The notes under the pieces are model-generated. The model saw only the letters and a list, made by a program, of their open reading frames with translations. It made no database searches and had not been told where the DNA came from. Shown here in pieces: positions 63,248-64,000 of a DNA stretch of 64,000 bases. The stretch lies in the NCBI GenBank assembly GCA_023055505.1, contig JALIRH010000007.1:18531152-18595151 (forward strand), read 5' to 3'. Each line of letters starts with the position of its first letter. The first letter of the stretch is position 1. The position numbers and the translations under genes are program-made. The DNA is from Callipepla californica brunnescens (lineage: Eukaryota > Chordata > Aves > Galliformes > Odontophoridae).

Positions 63248-64000
63248 TATGTTACAGAATTGCTCAGGTTGAAAAAGACCTTCGAGATCATCAAGTCCCA
63301 CTGCAACCAAACTATATTCCCCTAACTTTAACAGCCCACTGCTAAATCATGTCCCCGAGCACCACCGCACATGGATTTTAAATGCATTCAGAGATAGTGA
63401 CTCCAACACCTCCCTGGGGAGCCTATTCCAGTGCATAACAACCCAATCTCTAAAGAATTTCTTCCTGATATCCAACCTGAACCTCCCCTGGCACAACTTG
63501 AGGCCATTTCCCCTTGTCCTGTCGCCAGTGAGAAGAAACCAACCCCACTCTCACTGTAAGCCTCCTTTAGGTGTTTGAAGAGTGCAATAAGGTCTCCCCT
63601 CAGCCTCCTCTTCCCCAGACTTAACAGCTCCAGTTCCTTCAGTCTCTCCTCACAGGGCATATTCTCCAGGCTCTTCATTCTTTGGACCTGCTCCATCACC
63701 TCAGTGGCCTTTCTGTGTTGAGGTGCCCAAAACTGAACACAGTACCCGAGGTGGGGCCTCACCAGTGCCAAGTATAGCAGTAGGATTACTTCCCTAGTCC
63801 TGCTCACCACACTATTCCTGATACAGGCCAGGATGCCATTGGCCTTCTTGGCCACCTGGGCACACAGCTGGCTCATACACTGTCCATCAGCACACCAAGG
63901 TCCCTTTCCATCAGGCAGCTTTCCAGACACTTCTCCCCGAGCCTGTATGGTTGCCTGGGGTTGTTGTGATCAAAATGCAGGACCCAACACTTGACCCTGA
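63248..64000 (-). mobile_element. CR1 LINE 3' fragment running off the window
   Basis: This minus-strand CR1 has its 3' end near 63248. It continues through the ORF2 C-terminus to the end of the window, so its 5' end is not seen. An unusually long open relic frame of 180 codons (63930-63388) includes [15 protein letters not shown] and [14 protein letters not shown], both CR1 ORF2 signatures. It belongs to the element, not to a host gene. Confidence 0.93.

Larger units (their letters stand above)
54741..64000 (-). other. DST: DST upstream intron / 5' region
   Basis: This sequence lies upstream of the first shared CH1 exon. It should be intron of transcripts starting at distal first exons, which must end in phase 1 (G|AT of the Asp codon). 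I could not find such a first exon here; the MAGYLSPAAY-type start known from mammals is not visible. CR1 copies lie at 56358-56748, 60165-61783 and 63248-64000. The stretches 54741-56350, 56750-60160 and 61790-63240 contain nothing named except an AAAT repeat at 56325, a G9 run at 56036 and a slightly CpG-richer patch at 57360-57725. Confidence 0.65.

Noticed and set aside
63388..63930. 180-codon minus-strand frame as a host gene
   Set aside because: It reads as the CR1 ORF2 C-terminus ([23 protein letters not shown]) inside a CR1 element.
1..64000. CRISPR array, tRNA, rRNA, bacterial or viral gene clusters
   Set aside because: No regularly spaced direct repeats, no tRNA cloverleaf motifs and no dense coding were seen. 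The only dispersed repeats are CR1, and no endogenous retrovirus with LTRs was recognised.

Overview
The window looks like avian nuclear DNA, probably from a galliform such as chicken. It is AT-rich, CpG-poor and intron-like. Its only abundant interspersed repeat is the CR1 LINE family, in at least fourteen truncated copies on both strands, with no mammalian-type SINEs. No bacterial genes, operons, CRISPR arrays, rRNA genes or tRNA genes were seen.

One protein-coding gene is recognisable, on the minus strand: the 5' part of DST (dystonin/BPAG1), a giant plakin/spectraplakin cytolinker. Reading the minus strand from high to low coordinates, six short exons encode the actin-binding domain. CH1 is encoded by 54679-54740, 36201-36290, an optional 36-nt cassette at 35642-35677, 33296-33373 and 30481-30573. 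CH2 begins at 12864-13030. Every exon has AG/GT borders and compatible phases, and the spliced product matches DST better than its paralogues MACF1 and plectin. The isoform-specific first exons upstream of 54740 were not found, and the rest of CH2 and the rod lie below position 1.

A large alternative first exon (21325-22113, minus) sits inside the long intron between the CH1 and CH2 exons. It encodes 263 residues that begin with a myristoylation/palmitoylation-type N-terminus and end in phase 0, as the last CH1 exon does. Transcripts starting there would skip CH1 and give a membrane-anchored dystonin with only CH2. This fits the mouse BPAG1 isoform described as having a myristoylation motif.

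Layout from low to high coordinates: 1-12863, intron after the first CH2 exon with three CR1 pieces; 12864-13030, CH2 exon; 13031-30480, long intron with two plus-strand CR1 pieces, the alternative first exon and one minus-strand CR1; 30481-36290, cluster of CH1 exons with a young-looking CR1 at 32 kb; 36291-54678, 18-kb intron with CR1 copies at 44-45 kb and 53 kb; 54679-54740, first shared CH1 exon; 54741-64000, upstream intron with three CR1 copies. Non-CR1 intronic DNA contains only simple repeats and isolated open frames that I cannot assign. I saw no undescribed system. The most informative features are the isoform switches in the DST actin-binding domain.
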